From NCBI RefSeq assembly GCF_000260115.1, contig NZ_JH651380.1:186001-250000 (forward strand): a DNA stretch of 64,000 nucleotides, in the 5' to 3' direction. The position numbers were made by a program, and so were the translations under genes. This DNA comes from Galbibacter orientalis DSM 19592 (GTDB taxonomy: Bacteria; Bacteroidota; Bacteroidia; Flavobacteriales; Flavobacteriaceae). The notes beneath the pieces are model-generated. The model had not been told where the DNA came from and searched no databases. It worked only from the letters and a program-made list of their open reading frames with translations. Shown piece by piece: positions 48,636 through 56,923 of this stretch (the stretch's first letter is position 1; every line of letters starts with the position of its first letter).

Positions 48636-50180
48636 ATGGCCAACAAACAAATAGATATGCGAAAAATAAAACAGATTTTCAAACTCTTCAGTGAAGGAAT
48701 CAGTAAGCGCCAAATAAGCCTAATCACAGGGCTGTCGCGTAATACCATCACTAAGTACATTGACTTTTTTAAGCGCTATCGGCTTACCGATTACGAAGTG
48801 TCCGCCATGACGCTCGAGGAGCTGAACAGACTTTTTAAAACCAACCAAAAAGGTAAGAGCCAGCAACTATTGACCCTAGAGACGTATTTTCCCTATTTTG
48901 ACAAAGAACTGCGCAAAACAGGGGTAACCAAAGAGTTGCTTTGGCAAGAGTACCTTTCCAAACATCCAGATGGCTACAAACTTTCCCAGTTTAGGTATTG
49001 GTATCGTGAGTGGGTTAAAGAAGTGTCTCCAGTGATGCATTTTACACACAAAGCGGGCGATAAACTTTTCATTGATTTTACGGGCAAGAAGCTTTCCATA
49101 GTAGATCGTTACACAGGTGAAATACAAGATCTAGAGGTCTTTGTCTGTGTATTGGGCAGTAGCCAATATACTTATGTTGAGGCCTGTGAGAGTCAAAAGA
49201 AAGAAGATTTTATAGCTTGTATAGAAAACGCACTTTGGTTTTATGGCGGTGTACCACAGGCTTTAGTGCCCGATAACTTGAGGGCAGCAGTCACTAAAAG
49301 CAGTCGTTACGAACCAAAAGTAAATGAAACTTTTATTGATTTTTCTGAGTATTATGAAACCTCGGTACTTCCAACCAGGGCCTACAGGCCTAGGGACAAG
49401 GCCATCGTCGAAAATGCCGTGCGTATTATATATACACGGGTCTTTGCGCCACTGCGCAACCAAACTTTTCATACTAAAACTGCACTGAATAAGGCTATAT
49501 TAGAACTTCTTAAAACCCATAACAACACATCTTTTAGGGGGCGTGAATATTCTCGCTATTCGTTATTTGAAGAGATTGAAAAACATCAGCTTAAACCATT
49601 GCCAGCAAAACGCTATGAGATTAAACGTTACGCTAATGCAACGGTTCATAAAAACAGCCACATTTATTTTAGCAAAGACAAACACTATTATAGTTTGCCC
49701 TATCAGCATATAGGCAAACGTATTAAAGTGGTTTACTCAGATAGCACCATAGAGATGTTCTACCAACAGGAACTACTTACAGTCCATCCAAGAAACAAAC
49801 AAAAATATGGGTATAGCACGATAAAGGAACACATGCCTTCCCATCACCGCTTTATCAGCGAGTGGAGCAGTGAAAAATTCATTGCCTGGGCAGAGCAGGT
49901 TGGTGAACATTGCAAGGTGCTAATCATTAACATATTAGAAAAGAAACAACACCCAGAGCAATCCTATAAATCATGTCTGGGCATATTGCACCTCACTAAG
50001 AAGGTAGGCAATACGAGGTTGGACAATGCCTGCAAGCGTGCCTTGGACTATGGTGCTCATAACTATAATATCATAGAACGTATCCTTAAAAACGGCTGGG
50101 ACACTTTAGATGAAAATATCGAAGACCAACCAGATATCCCAAACCATAGCAATATTAGGGGAAGTCATTATTACAAATAA
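48636..50180 (+). CDS. istA: IS21 transposase IstA
   Basis: 514 residues. N-terminal HTH (FKLFSEGISKRQISLITGLSRNTITKYI), then an integrase-core DDE domain with Asp in LFIDFTGKKLSI, Asp in VPDNLRAAVT and Glu in KAIVENAVRIIYTR. The C-terminal beta domain is present. istB begins 16 bp downstream, the standard IS21 arrangement. Confidence 0.95.
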   Translation: MANKQIDMRKIKQIFKLFSEGISKRQISLITGLSRNTITKYIDFFKRYRLTDYEVSAMTLEELNRLFKTNQKGKSQQLLTLETYFPYFDKELRKTGVTKELLWQEYLSKHPDGYKLSQFRYWYREWVKEVSPVMHFTHKAGDKLFIDFTGKKLSIVDRYTGEIQDLEVFVCVLGSSQYTYVEACESQKKEDFIACIENALWFYGGVPQALVPDNLRAAVTKSSRYEPKVNETFIDFSEYYETSVLPTRAYRPRDKAIVENAVRIIYTRVFAPLRNQTFHTKTALNKAILELLKTHNNTSFRGREYSRYSLFEEIEKHQLKPLPAKRYEIKRYANATVHKNSHIYFSKDKHYYSLPYQHIGKRIKVVYSDSTIEMFYQQELLTVHPRNKQKYGYSTIKEHMPSHHRFISEWSSEKFIAWAEQVGEHCKVLIINILEKKQHPEQSYKSCLGILHLTKKVGNTRLDNACKRALDYGAHNYNIIERILKNGWDTLDENIEDQPDIPNHSNIRGSHYYK

Positions 50181-50196
50181 ATTTAAGCCAAAAACA

Positions 50197-50928
50197 ATGA
50201 ATAAACAGACATTGGAACACATGAAACAACTAAGGCTATACGGTATGTACAGAGCCTTTGACAGCAGTTTATCGCCACAAAGTATAAACTACACCAATGA
50301 TGAACTCATCGCATATCTGCTCCAAAGCGAATGGGATGATCGTCAAAACAGAAAAATAGAACGGTTAACAAAAGCGGCGCGTTTTAGGTACAGTGCCGTT
50401 ATGGAAGCTATCGATTTTGATGCTTCAAGACATCTGGATAAAAATCAAATACAACGCTTTGCTAGCTGTGAGTTTATAAAGCAAAAACAGAATATCCTTA
50501 TCACGGGAAGTACAGGTGCTGGAAAAAGCTATATGGCATCAGCTATCGGTCATCAGGCGTGTTCATTGGGATATAAGGTCATGTATTATAACACGAATAA
50601 ACTTTTTACCATGCTTAAAACATCAAAAGCAGATGGCTCTTATCTAAAACAAATCAATAAACTAGAAAAACAAGACCTACTGATTATTGATGATTTTGGA
50701 CTTAAAGCTTTAGATGCCATAAATAGGCATTCCTTTATGGAAATTATCGAAGATAGGCACGGAGAACACAGTATTATTATCGCTTCACAATTACCAGTGG
50801 AAGCATGGCATGAAATTATAGGAGAACAAACCATCGCAGATGCCATTTTAGACCGTCTTGTACATAATGCACACAGAATAGATATTAAAGGAGAATCTAT
50901 GCGTAAAAAAATGAAAAATAAAGACTAA
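50197..50928 (+). CDS. istB: IS21 helper ATPase IstB
   Basis: 243 residues from the ATG at 50197 (the frame is open upstream into istA, but homologues begin MNKQTLEHMKQLRLYGM). Walker A ITGSTGAGKSYMA, Walker B LLIIDDFGL, and an Arg-rich C-terminus. A DnaA/DnaC-like AAA+ ATPase that selects targets for IstA. Confidence 0.95.
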   Translation: MNKQTLEHMKQLRLYGMYRAFDSSLSPQSINYTNDELIAYLLQSEWDDRQNRKIERLTKAARFRYSAVMEAIDFDASRHLDKNQIQRFASCEFIKQKQNILITGSTGAGKSYMASAIGHQACSLGYKVMYYNTNKLFTMLKTSKADGSYLKQINKLEKQDLLIIDDFGLKALDAINRHSFMEIIEDRHGEHSIIIASQLPVEAWHEIIGEQTIADAILDRLVHNAHRIDIKGESMRKKMKNKD

Positions 50929-51011
50929 ATTTAACCACAAATGAATCGATTTTGAGCACTTACTTTGCTATGCTCACTTTCATCCGCTGTAGGTGGTTCA
51001 CTTTGCCCGCT

Positions 51012-51110
51012 CTATCCAGTTACCGTATGATACCAAAAGTTTAAAGGGTTTTCACTGTCTGCGTGCAATACTATAAACTCCTTTATTCTTTTGTAGGTAA
51101 CTATTCGCAT
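51012..51110 (-). pseudogene. higB: higB toxin gene, only the first 32 codons left
   Basis: From ATG at 51110 the frame reads MRIVTYKRIKEFIVLHADSE and continues NPLNFWYHTVTG, matching the start of HigB/RelE-type toxins of Bacteroidota, then ends in a stop at the IS21 right end. The remaining two thirds of the toxin and the higA antitoxin, which normally follows, are gone. It marks the far side of the IS21-associated deletion. Confidence 0.75.
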
Positions 51111-51718
51111 CGTTTAAACTTCAATTACTGATAAGCAAAGATAAAACCATATTTTGAATAACGAAATAATATTACAAAAAACAGGATATAATGAATTAAC
51201 AGAAAAAGCTTAAAATTTGCATATGATACTTAATAATAATGCCTGCGTTTATATTTGTGATAGTTGAGTTATAGATAACATTTATTATTTTTTTAGTTTT
51301 AATTAATTTCTATTTCCCGATACAATATGTAACTTTCCTTATTTTACAGGAGTTAACAGGGTATGAGGTACAAATGAGAAACAAAAAATTAATACTGTTT
51401 TTTTAAGCCGGTAATATCTTTTTCATTTTTTGGCTAAAATTTATACTCAAGTTGAAATTTATAAAATCGCCTTCAAAATCATTTAATCTGTTTTCCTTTT
51501 TCCGTTAACCTATATTTTTGTTTACTACTTTTTGGCTAGTCCGGGATTGTCATTTTCAAAGGTTATCAATAGTTCTATTTGGTTGTTGAACTGCTTTTAG
51601 TTCAAAACGTAAGGTTTTATCCTGACAAACTTCCGTTAAAAGTAAAATTATAACCTGACAAAAATATCTTAATATTAAGATTATAGGCTTACAAATTTTT
51701 ATGATGGACTTTATCTTT
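51111..51718. other. 608-bp region without an intact gene
   Basis: No credible open frame. The minus strand around 51500-51550 contains traces of a winged-helix end (KYRLTEKGKQ) between stops, suggesting an eroded regulator gene. The candidate left attachment site at 51310-51325 lies here. Confidence 0.5.
51310..51325 (-). other. Candidate distal attachment site of the island
   Basis: On the minus strand TTGTATCGGGAAATAG matches the mnmE 3' end CTGTATTGGCAAATAG at 13 of 16 positions in the same orientation. It would still encode C-I-G-K-stop, because two of the three differences fall in codon third positions. A 13/16 match is expected about once in a window this size by chance, so only the location beside the island supports it. 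Confidence 0.4.
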
Positions 51719-51943
51719 TTAAAACTTCCCAATACCTTCTAGTACCTCCAATTTTTTGATGATGCCTTTTTCCTTTAGAGTGTTGAAATGTGCTTGTACA
51801 GCAGAATTGTTTATTTCTAATCGTTGGGCGACGTCCAGGTAAGCTATTTTGTTGTTTTCCTTTATTAATTCTAAGATTTCTACCTGTCTTTCGGTTAAAC
51901 TTTCCATTGCGCCTCCTATTGCATTACATATTGCACCACTTAC
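51711..51943 (-). pseudogene. C-terminal fragment of an AlbA_2/ATP-binding regulator
   Basis: The minus strand encodes GAICNAIGGAMESLTERQ and then a winged HTH (VEILELIKENNKIAYLDVAQRLEINNSAV in part). This is the Gly-Ala-Ile repeat plus HTH that closes the AlbA_2-domain (RecG-like) transcriptional regulators. In a six-base homopolymer at about 51755 the frame shifts; the neighbouring frame gives the expected end IGGTRRYWEVLKR. The N-terminal part is absent. A 62-codon open frame (51719-51907) is all that remains intact. Confidence 0.6.
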
Positions 51944-51966
51944 TTATCTTCATTAAATAGGATAAT

Positions 51967-52950
51967 TTAAATTTTAATATCCCATGGTATTGAACTCAAT
52001 CTTTCCTTAATTTTCATCAATGCTTCTTCAACTTCACTTTCATTAGGAAACCTGCCATTGGTATAAACCAACTTTCTAAAATTGCCACTATAAATATTTT
52101 TTAATTGACTCCACACATTTTTCAAATTGGAAAAAATCAAGGCTTCATTTGGATGGTAGGCCAACCAGGCATTATTATTTTTAAAGCTTTCTACGTCGTC
52201 GTTAGCGACTTTAAGCAACATAGATTCAAAAGCTCTTGAATAAAAGAATTTTGAAAGCCCTTCATTTTGAAGCATTAGGCATAAATCATAAGTATGGCGT
52301 ATTTTCTTTTTTAAGTCCTCTATTGCATTTTCTTCATAGGAAAACCGAACCAAACTCATTATTTTCTCACATAAGGTTCTTTTGGGATCGAGTACTTTTA
52401 CCTCAAAAGGTTCCAATCCATATTCCGAAATCATTTGTAACTGGCCAGTATTTTTCATCATATCATAAACATAGGAGTTTACCATTTTCTCGGTATAGGG
52501 TTCAAAATATCCCAACCAGGTAGCTTCTACAATTATCACATCTCGAACCTGACCGTAATCTCCTTTAAACTCTTTGTTATAGGAGTGAGCTGTTTTTCGG
52601 TTCATGCCCATTTTTTGAGTAACATTTTCTAACTCTACCTCATTCAGTACAGAAGATACTACCTTACTGATTTTCTTAATTTTATTAGTGAGTTTATTAC
52701 CAGAATCTCCTTCATTCCTTAGAACAACTAGATCAATATCTTCACTAAACCGGTCAATTAAACCAAAACATTTGGACAATGCTGTTCCACCTTTAAAAAC
52801 AGCTTCTTTTCCAATTTCATGGGTAAAAATAGTATATAAAGCATAAGTAATCCAGTAATCTTTTTCTATATAAACGTCTCGGATGTCCATTTCCTGGGCT
52901 GTAAACCTGACAGCCTGTGTAAAGAGCTTTTTATTTTCGTGTAGTTTCAT
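51967..52950 (-). CDS. AbiEii-type nucleotidyltransferase toxin
   Basis: 327 residues with the DNA-polymerase-beta-like motif of AbiEii toxins: AVFKGGTALSKCFGLIDRFSEDIDLVV (about 48-74; GG-S plus DxD). C-terminal helical domain with KVLDPKRTLCEKIMSLVRFSYE, also a family mark. Such toxins transfer nucleotides and work in type IV toxin-antitoxin pairs that can abort phage infection. The start overlaps the antitoxin-like gene by four bases (ATGA), so both are translated together. Confidence 0.85.
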   Translation of the reverse strand: MKLHENKKLFTQAVRFTAQEMDIRDVYIEKDYWITYALYTIFTHEIGKEAVFKGGTALSKCFGLIDRFSEDIDLVVLRNEGDSGNKLTNKIKKISKVVSSVLNEVELENVTQKMGMNRKTAHSYNKEFKGDYGQVRDVIIVEATWLGYFEPYTEKMVNSYVYDMMKNTGQLQMISEYGLEPFEVKVLDPKRTLCEKIMSLVRFSYEENAIEDLKKKIRHTYDLCLMLQNEGLSKFFYSRAFESMLLKVANDDVESFKNNNAWLAYHPNEALIFSNLKNVWSQLKNIYSGNFRKLVYTNGRFPNESEVEEALMKIKERLSSIPWDIKI

Positions 52951-53672
52951 TTAATATTCCAGTTTTCGGTGTTCGATAATACTGTATTTATTCCCGGAAA
53001 CTTATATGATGTAATTGAATTTAACGTCTTTTGCAGTATTTCTGTTATTTCAACTTGTCCAAGTTCATCTAGTATAGCCCCAAGAAGCGCCCGGGTAGAT
53101 GGAGGGTATTTTTTAGATAAACGAACCATTGTATATAAATCTTCCTTGGGCAAATCTTTTATTATGGCAAATAACCTTCTACATGCAGACACCATTGTAG
53201 TATCAGGAATTTTTTTGATGTATCGAATGGCATCCAATAACTGTAATAAAGGAATGTTTTCTTTAGTAATCGTATTTTTTTGCTTAATAAAAGCAATAGT
53301 ATAGCGCCCACGGCTAAAGGTTGGACGGATTTCATTTTTCCCTATTTGAATAGTATTACTTACCTGAGTCGTCAACCCCAATTTATTGTAAATACTTAAT
53401 CCTGTGAGATACCCTATTATCTTTCCATCATCTTCCAAGATGTCTTTTACAATTTGATATTGCTCCGGAACCAATTCACCAAATACGGTTTTTTCCGGTT
53501 TGTAATATTTTCCTTTTGAGAGTTTTGTAATACGCCCTGAAGCTGCCATACGATTAAGAGCCTTAATCACGGCTTCCTTTTTATTCACCTCGACTGAAAA
53601 ATCTTCATAGGTGAATACATAGCCTTTTGGGAATCTATTTATAATATCTACTATATAATCAGTAACTTTCAA
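52947..53672 (-). CDS. AbiEi-like antitoxin / DUF6088 regulator
   Basis: 241 residues. N-terminal winged HTH (FPKGYVFTYEDFSVEVNKKEAVIKALNRMAASGRITKLSKGKYY), then the AbiEi-like core (IIGYLTGLSIYNKLGLTTQVSNTIQIG and ALLGAILDELG). It is of the kind annotated DUF6088, which I regard as the partner and autorepressor of AbiEii toxins. First gene of the pair; an adjoining terminator (53702-53731) isolates it from the pseudogene upstream. Confidence 0.8.
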   Translation of the reverse strand: MKVTDYIVDIINRFPKGYVFTYEDFSVEVNKKEAVIKALNRMAASGRITKLSKGKYYKPEKTVFGELVPEQYQIVKDILEDDGKIIGYLTGLSIYNKLGLTTQVSNTIQIGKNEIRPTFSRGRYTIAFIKQKNTITKENIPLLQLLDAIRYIKKIPDTTMVSACRRLFAIIKDLPKEDLYTMVRLSKKYPPSTRALLGAILDELGQVEITEILQKTLNSITSYKFPGINTVLSNTENWNIK

Positions 53673-53701
53673 TGGATTTAACTTTTTGTAAATATAAAAA
53701 A

Positions 53702-53731
53702 TGTCCAGTTAATTTCATAAAAAACTGGACA
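53702..53731 (-). terminator. Terminator between the pseudogene and the AbiE pair
   Basis: TGTCCAGTT and AACTGGACA pair around a 12-nt loop, and the minus strand continues with six T residues. It would stop transcripts coming from the broken regulator gene before the AbiE genes. Confidence 0.75.
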
Positions 53732-53760
53732 AATTATTTTTTATTGCCTAAAATGTAGGT

Positions 53761-54260
53761 TTATTCCCTTATAGTATTCCAAGTCCCTTCTTTATAAGAC
53801 CCTTGTCGTTCTATTAATTGTGATTCTTTCAATTTAGCAATATATGTTTCTATGGTTCTTGAAGAAACCCCAAGTATTTTACTTGCTCTTTCTGCTGTTA
53901 TGGTGCTATCAGCTTCCATAAGCATTAATAATTTCACTGTGTTAAAGCTGCTACCCTTTAAAAGCTTCTCCGAAGTTTCTCCGAAGTTTTTGGAAAATCT
54001 GAAGTTAATGCATTTATATATTTTTCAGCATCCGTATTTAAAATACTTAATATCAACCCCTTATCAACGGTGTCGCTTTTAAGTGCTTCCTGAAGCTTCT
54101 CCGAAGCTTCCCCGAAGTTTTGACTCCAGCTTCCTCTTTTTGGGTATAAAATTTTAAAATGGTAGCATCAAAACTAATATCATACTCGGGTGCTGTATGG
54201 TTGTATTGTTCCCAGTTGGTTTCGATCTTGTCGAAGCCATAGCCGGCATTTTCGGCCAAG
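53761..54260 (-). pseudogene. Second AlbA_2/ATP-binding regulator remnant, frameshifted and cut by IS3
   Basis: Just left of the IS3 end the minus strand encodes LAENAGYGFDKIETNWEQYN and then DISFDATILKFY, the conserved C-terminal part of AlbA_2-domain regulators. After two frameshifts it continues as SEKLQEALKSDTVDKG, then a winged HTH (MLMEADSTITAERASKILGVSS) ending QGSYKEGTWNTIRE-stop. Reading frame breaks and loss of the N-terminus show it is dead. It is the second such remnant in the island. Confidence 0.7.
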
Positions 54261-54558
54261 TGTAGACTCCCCCCAATTAGAACTGCTAGATTGTCAAAGA
54301 TACTTGTTTTTAACAGTTCTGTCGATATCGACAGAACTGTTAAGTTTTGCATAGGCTACTGGGGATAGATTATCTAAAGCATTGTGTGGACGATAATGGT
54401 TATAATCATCCATCCAAATTTGTGTTTGCTCTCGTACTTGATCTAAGTTATCAAAAATATATTTATTAAGGACGCCTCTTCTATAGGATCCATTAAACCG
54501 TTCTATAAATGCATTTTGTGTTGGTTTTGCTGGCTGTATATATTTAAGGGATATGATG
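54261..54558 (-). mobile_element. IS3-family remnant (3' end of orfB)
   Basis: The minus strand encodes [34 protein letters not shown] and [20 protein letters not shown], the C-terminal end of an IS3-group transposase with its catalytic Glu, ending at a stop at 54294. The terminal sequence TGTAGACTCCCCCCAATT at 54261 is a plausible IS end. The rest of the element is missing; the right edge near 54558 is approximate. A perfect palindrome lies within the coding part (AACAGTTCTGTCGATATCGA...). Confidence 0.85.
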
Positions 54559-54783
54559 CTATTACCATTGGACAGCTATAAGGAAGCCATGGATCTTATT
54601 TTGTATTTGCTTAAGACATGTATTATGGCTTTACATGCAGATTATGTTACTAATGAGTTTATAGGGGAGCCGGAATTCAATACGAGTGAAGTTCTGAAAT
54701 TGATTACCCAGCTTATGCCATATGAAGAAATGGAGTTTTTGGACGAGGGGAACATTATGATGAAACAATTAGAATTAAAATAA
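54553..54783 (+). CDS. Small protein of unknown function, probably 5'-truncated paralogue
   Basis: 76 residues, not recognised. It resembles the protein encoded just downstream: [19 protein letters not shown] here against LLPFEEGEFLDESYKLLKK there, with similar hydrophobic helices before it. It lacks about the first 35 residues of the downstream copy and begins right at the IS3 remnant, so it may be the surviving tail of a full-length paralogue. Acidic and helical. Confidence 0.5.
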   Translation: MMLLPLDSYKEAMDLILYLLKTCIMALHADYVTNEFIGEPEFNTSEVLKLITQLMPYEEMEFLDEGNIMMKQLELK

Positions 54784-54791
54784 TAAACGCT

Positions 54792-55109
54792 ATGAAAAAG
54801 AAACAAATCAAGGAATTACGAGTATTGGCCAAAAATAAATTAAACACATTGGAGCCTTCCAATTTGCGGAAAGAAAAATATAAACCCTCCTTTTTGGAAT
54901 TTGATGGATACACCGATTTGTTTATTACCATTGAAGCATTGATCGATGTAAGTATCTTGGCGGCACAAGGCGATACATTTTCACCGCCCAGGATTAAAGA
55001 TCATGGTATAGATATTCGTAGGACTTTAGAACTGGCAAACAATCTTTTGCCCTTTGAAGAAGGGGAATTTTTGGATGAGTCATACAAGCTTTTGAAAAAA
55101 GAAAACTAG
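54792..55109 (+). CDS. Small acidic protein of unknown function, island paralogue
   Basis: 105 residues, not recognised. Basic N-terminus (MKKKQIKELRVLAKNKLNTLEP), then a helical part (DLFITIEALIDVSILAAQGD) and the C-terminal motif LLPFEEGEFLDE shared with the preceding gene. The start lies 8 bp after the stop of that gene. Both are on the plus strand, opposite to the rest of the island, and convergent with the mobilisation genes. No signal peptide or TM segment. Confidence 0.65.
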   Translation: MKKKQIKELRVLAKNKLNTLEPSNLRKEKYKPSFLEFDGYTDLFITIEALIDVSILAAQGDTFSPPRIKDHGIDIRRTLELANNLLPFEEGEFLDESYKLLKKEN

Positions 55110-55157
55110 GCTTTCTTTACTGGGAAAATGAATCCCCAAATCTTACCATAACTAATA

Positions 55158-55604
55158 CTATTTCGCTTGGTTTTCAGGAGGTTTCATCCAATTCAAATAG
55201 TGTGCTTCAACTTCAGGAGATGCCTTTATAAAACTTTGATAATGTCTTTTTATACGTTCGTTTTTATCTTTTAATTGCTGATTCGTATGTCGGTAACTTA
55301 GCGTGCTAAAACCCAATACTAATAAAATTACGATGTATATAATACTACATACCACTATCCATTTCGGAAATAGCATGGACTTATCCATACTATGAATTAA
55401 GTCTTTTGTGTTTGTAGCCTGAGCTTCTTCAAATTGCGCTTGCCTTTTTAGATGTGTTTCCAACAGATCTTCAATCTGTGAAGTATCAGCTTTCACTTTT
55501 ACTTCACGAAGCTTTCTTGACAGCCCTTCTAATTTAGCTACCGATACATTAAATTCTTCAATTTCCTCCGTCAACAAAGCTGCTATTTCTTCTAATTTTG
55601 CCAT
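55158..55604 (-). CDS. Coiled-coil membrane protein of the mobilisation operon
   Basis: 148 residues: a long helix with heptads (1-75), one TM segment (about 86-106) and a charged tail. It lies 11 bp behind the relaxase, as do proteins I know as DUF6730 in Bacteroidota mobilisable elements. It may link the relaxosome to the membrane or the helper's coupling protein; that role is inference. Confidence 0.65.
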   Translation of the reverse strand: MAKLEEIAALLTEEIEEFNVSVAKLEGLSRKLREVKVKADTSQIEDLLETHLKRQAQFEEAQATNTKDLIHSMDKSMLFPKWIVVCSIIYIVILLVLGFSTLSYRHTNQQLKDKNERIKRHYQSFIKASPEVEAHYLNWMKPPENQAK

Positions 55605-55615
55605 TGCTTTCTATT

Positions 55616-56488
55616 TTAATAACCAATCCCAATCCCCGTGTCAATAGCTTTTTTAATAACATGTTTTGCTACTTTTTTAGCGATGGATGCTGCTAGATTA
55701 GCATTAAGAGTTACTGTTTGATTTACTATTTTAAGGGTGTTCTCTTTTGATAGTTTTAATCCTTTTGCATTGTTATAAGAAATAGCTTGTAGTATTTTAC
55801 CGCCTGACATTTCTCTGTGCACAGCACTTCCTTTTAGGTTATGCGATTTATAGGCAAACCGAAACCCCTGCAATTGCTTGGATTTATTAATCACAGGAAT
55901 CACTTTAACTCCTTGTTTTTGCATGCGTTTTATATACTGATCTACGGTTTTGGGCCTGGTTTGTAAAGTTTTTAAGTGTTGTTGTTTGATAAGTGCCCGA
56001 ATGTGTAATAGCGATTGTTGTTTTACTTGTTGCACCTCTCTAGTGGTGGTTAAATGCATTTCTTTAGCCACTTTCTCTGCTGCCAATTGACTGTGCTTTC
56101 CTATATAACTGTCATTATAAGCCTTTCCATCAAATCCAATGCGATTTACATACAAATGAACATGAAGGTGTTGTTTATCTCGGTGTACAAAAGCCATGGC
56201 TTGATGCTGTTGTAGTTTCATTTGTTTTACAAACCTATTGGTAAGCTCCTCCAGCTTTTTTACACTCAATTTCTTTCCATCTTCCACAGTTGGACTGAGT
56301 ACAAAACTCAAGGTGTTTTTCTGGCAACGGGAATTGGTATCTTGTATAATCTTAAATTCCTGAGTTACCGCTGATGGAGTCTCTCCCGCTAAGTGTGCTT
56401 TATAGACCACTTCTGACATTTTTTCCTGATTCATTCCGTAACGCATGGAAGCCCCTGTATGTGCTATAGCCATTCCTTTTCCTATCAT
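55616..56488 (-). CDS. mobA: Relaxase / mobilisation nuclease (MobA type)
   Basis: 290 residues. The relaxase core includes the metal-binding histidine triad in MAFVHRDKQHLHVHLYVNRIGFDGKAY. A catalytic tyrosine is probably in the N-terminal MRYGMNQEKM region. The C-terminal third is basic and helical. It nicks oriT and leads the strand into the recipient. It overlaps mobC by four bases. Confidence 0.88.
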   Translation of the reverse strand: MIGKGMAIAHTGASMRYGMNQEKMSEVVYKAHLAGETPSAVTQEFKIIQDTNSRCQKNTLSFVLSPTVEDGKKLSVKKLEELTNRFVKQMKLQQHQAMAFVHRDKQHLHVHLYVNRIGFDGKAYNDSYIGKHSQLAAEKVAKEMHLTTTREVQQVKQQSLLHIRALIKQQHLKTLQTRPKTVDQYIKRMQKQGVKVIPVINKSKQLQGFRFAYKSHNLKGSAVHREMSGGKILQAISYNNAKGLKLSKENTLKIVNQTVTLNANLAASIAKKVAKHVIKKAIDTGIGIGY

Positions 56489-56802
56489 TTTTTAAAATTT
56501 TGCAAATGGTTTTTGATTTCTTCAGCGAGTTGGTAAACTTCATCGGTTAGCTTGGGATTCCTTTTTTTAAACATGTTCCCAATGCGTTTAAAATGATGAT
56601 GGTACTGAATAAGGGTTTTATAAACCTCTATTTGTTCTTCGGTAAACCGCTCAATGATCTTGTCATCCAAAGCCGTCATCCGACAATAAGAACTCAAACT
56701 GAGGTTCGCTCTTTTTGCTTTGACCTGTAACAATCTCTTTTCAAATCGGGTACACCGAAATTTGACATAGGTTGCTTTTATTTTTACTTTGGCTTTTGCC
56801 AT
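56485..56802 (-). CDS. mobC: Relaxosome accessory protein MobC
   Basis: 105 residues with a ribbon-helix-helix N-terminus (YVKFRCTRFEKRLLQVKAKRANLSLSSYCRMTAL) and a helical C-terminus with RIGNMFKKRN, the MobC layout. It binds near oriT and helps the relaxase melt the DNA. Its start faces a 120-bp spacer that holds the candidate oriT. Confidence 0.85.
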   Translation of the reverse strand: MAKAKVKIKATYVKFRCTRFEKRLLQVKAKRANLSLSSYCRMTALDDKIIERFTEEQIEVYKTLIQYHHHFKRIGNMFKKRNPKLTDEVYQLAEEIKNHLQNFKK

Positions 56803-56872
56803 GATTTAATTATTTATATGAGGAAGTATTTCACTTTTAATGCTGCACCCTTTGCGACCTTCGGGAGTAAAG

Positions 56873-56923
56873 CAAGATGGTTTTTGTGGCAACAAAAACA
56901 CATCTTGAAATTGCTTCGCAATT
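56873..56923. other. Candidate oriT: two adjacent hairpins
   Basis: CAAGATGGTTTTTGTGGCAA and its extension fold into a hairpin (56873-56907, arms AAGATG/CATCTT and GTTTTTGT/ACAAAAAC). It is immediately followed by AATTGCTTCGCAATT (56909-56923). They lie in the mobC-primase spacer, where Bacteroidota mobilisable elements carry oriT. A GC-richer block (TTTGCGACCTTCGGGAG, 56851-56867) is beside them and could hold the nick site. Confidence 0.45.

Larger units (their letters stand above)
48491..51009 (+). mobile_element. IS21-family insertion sequence (istA-istB)
   Basis: About 2.52 kb. The outer inverted repeats are about 42 bp with some mismatches: CGGGCATAGT.TACCACCCACAGCGG at the left and its counterpart CGGGCAAAGTGAACCACCTACAGCGG at the right (reverse strand). 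A further repeat (GTGAACCACCTACAGCGGACG) lies just inside the left end, as expected for multiple transposase-binding sites of IS21 elements. Both genes are intact. The flanking bases show no target duplication. Exact ends are uncertain by a few bases. Confidence 0.88.
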
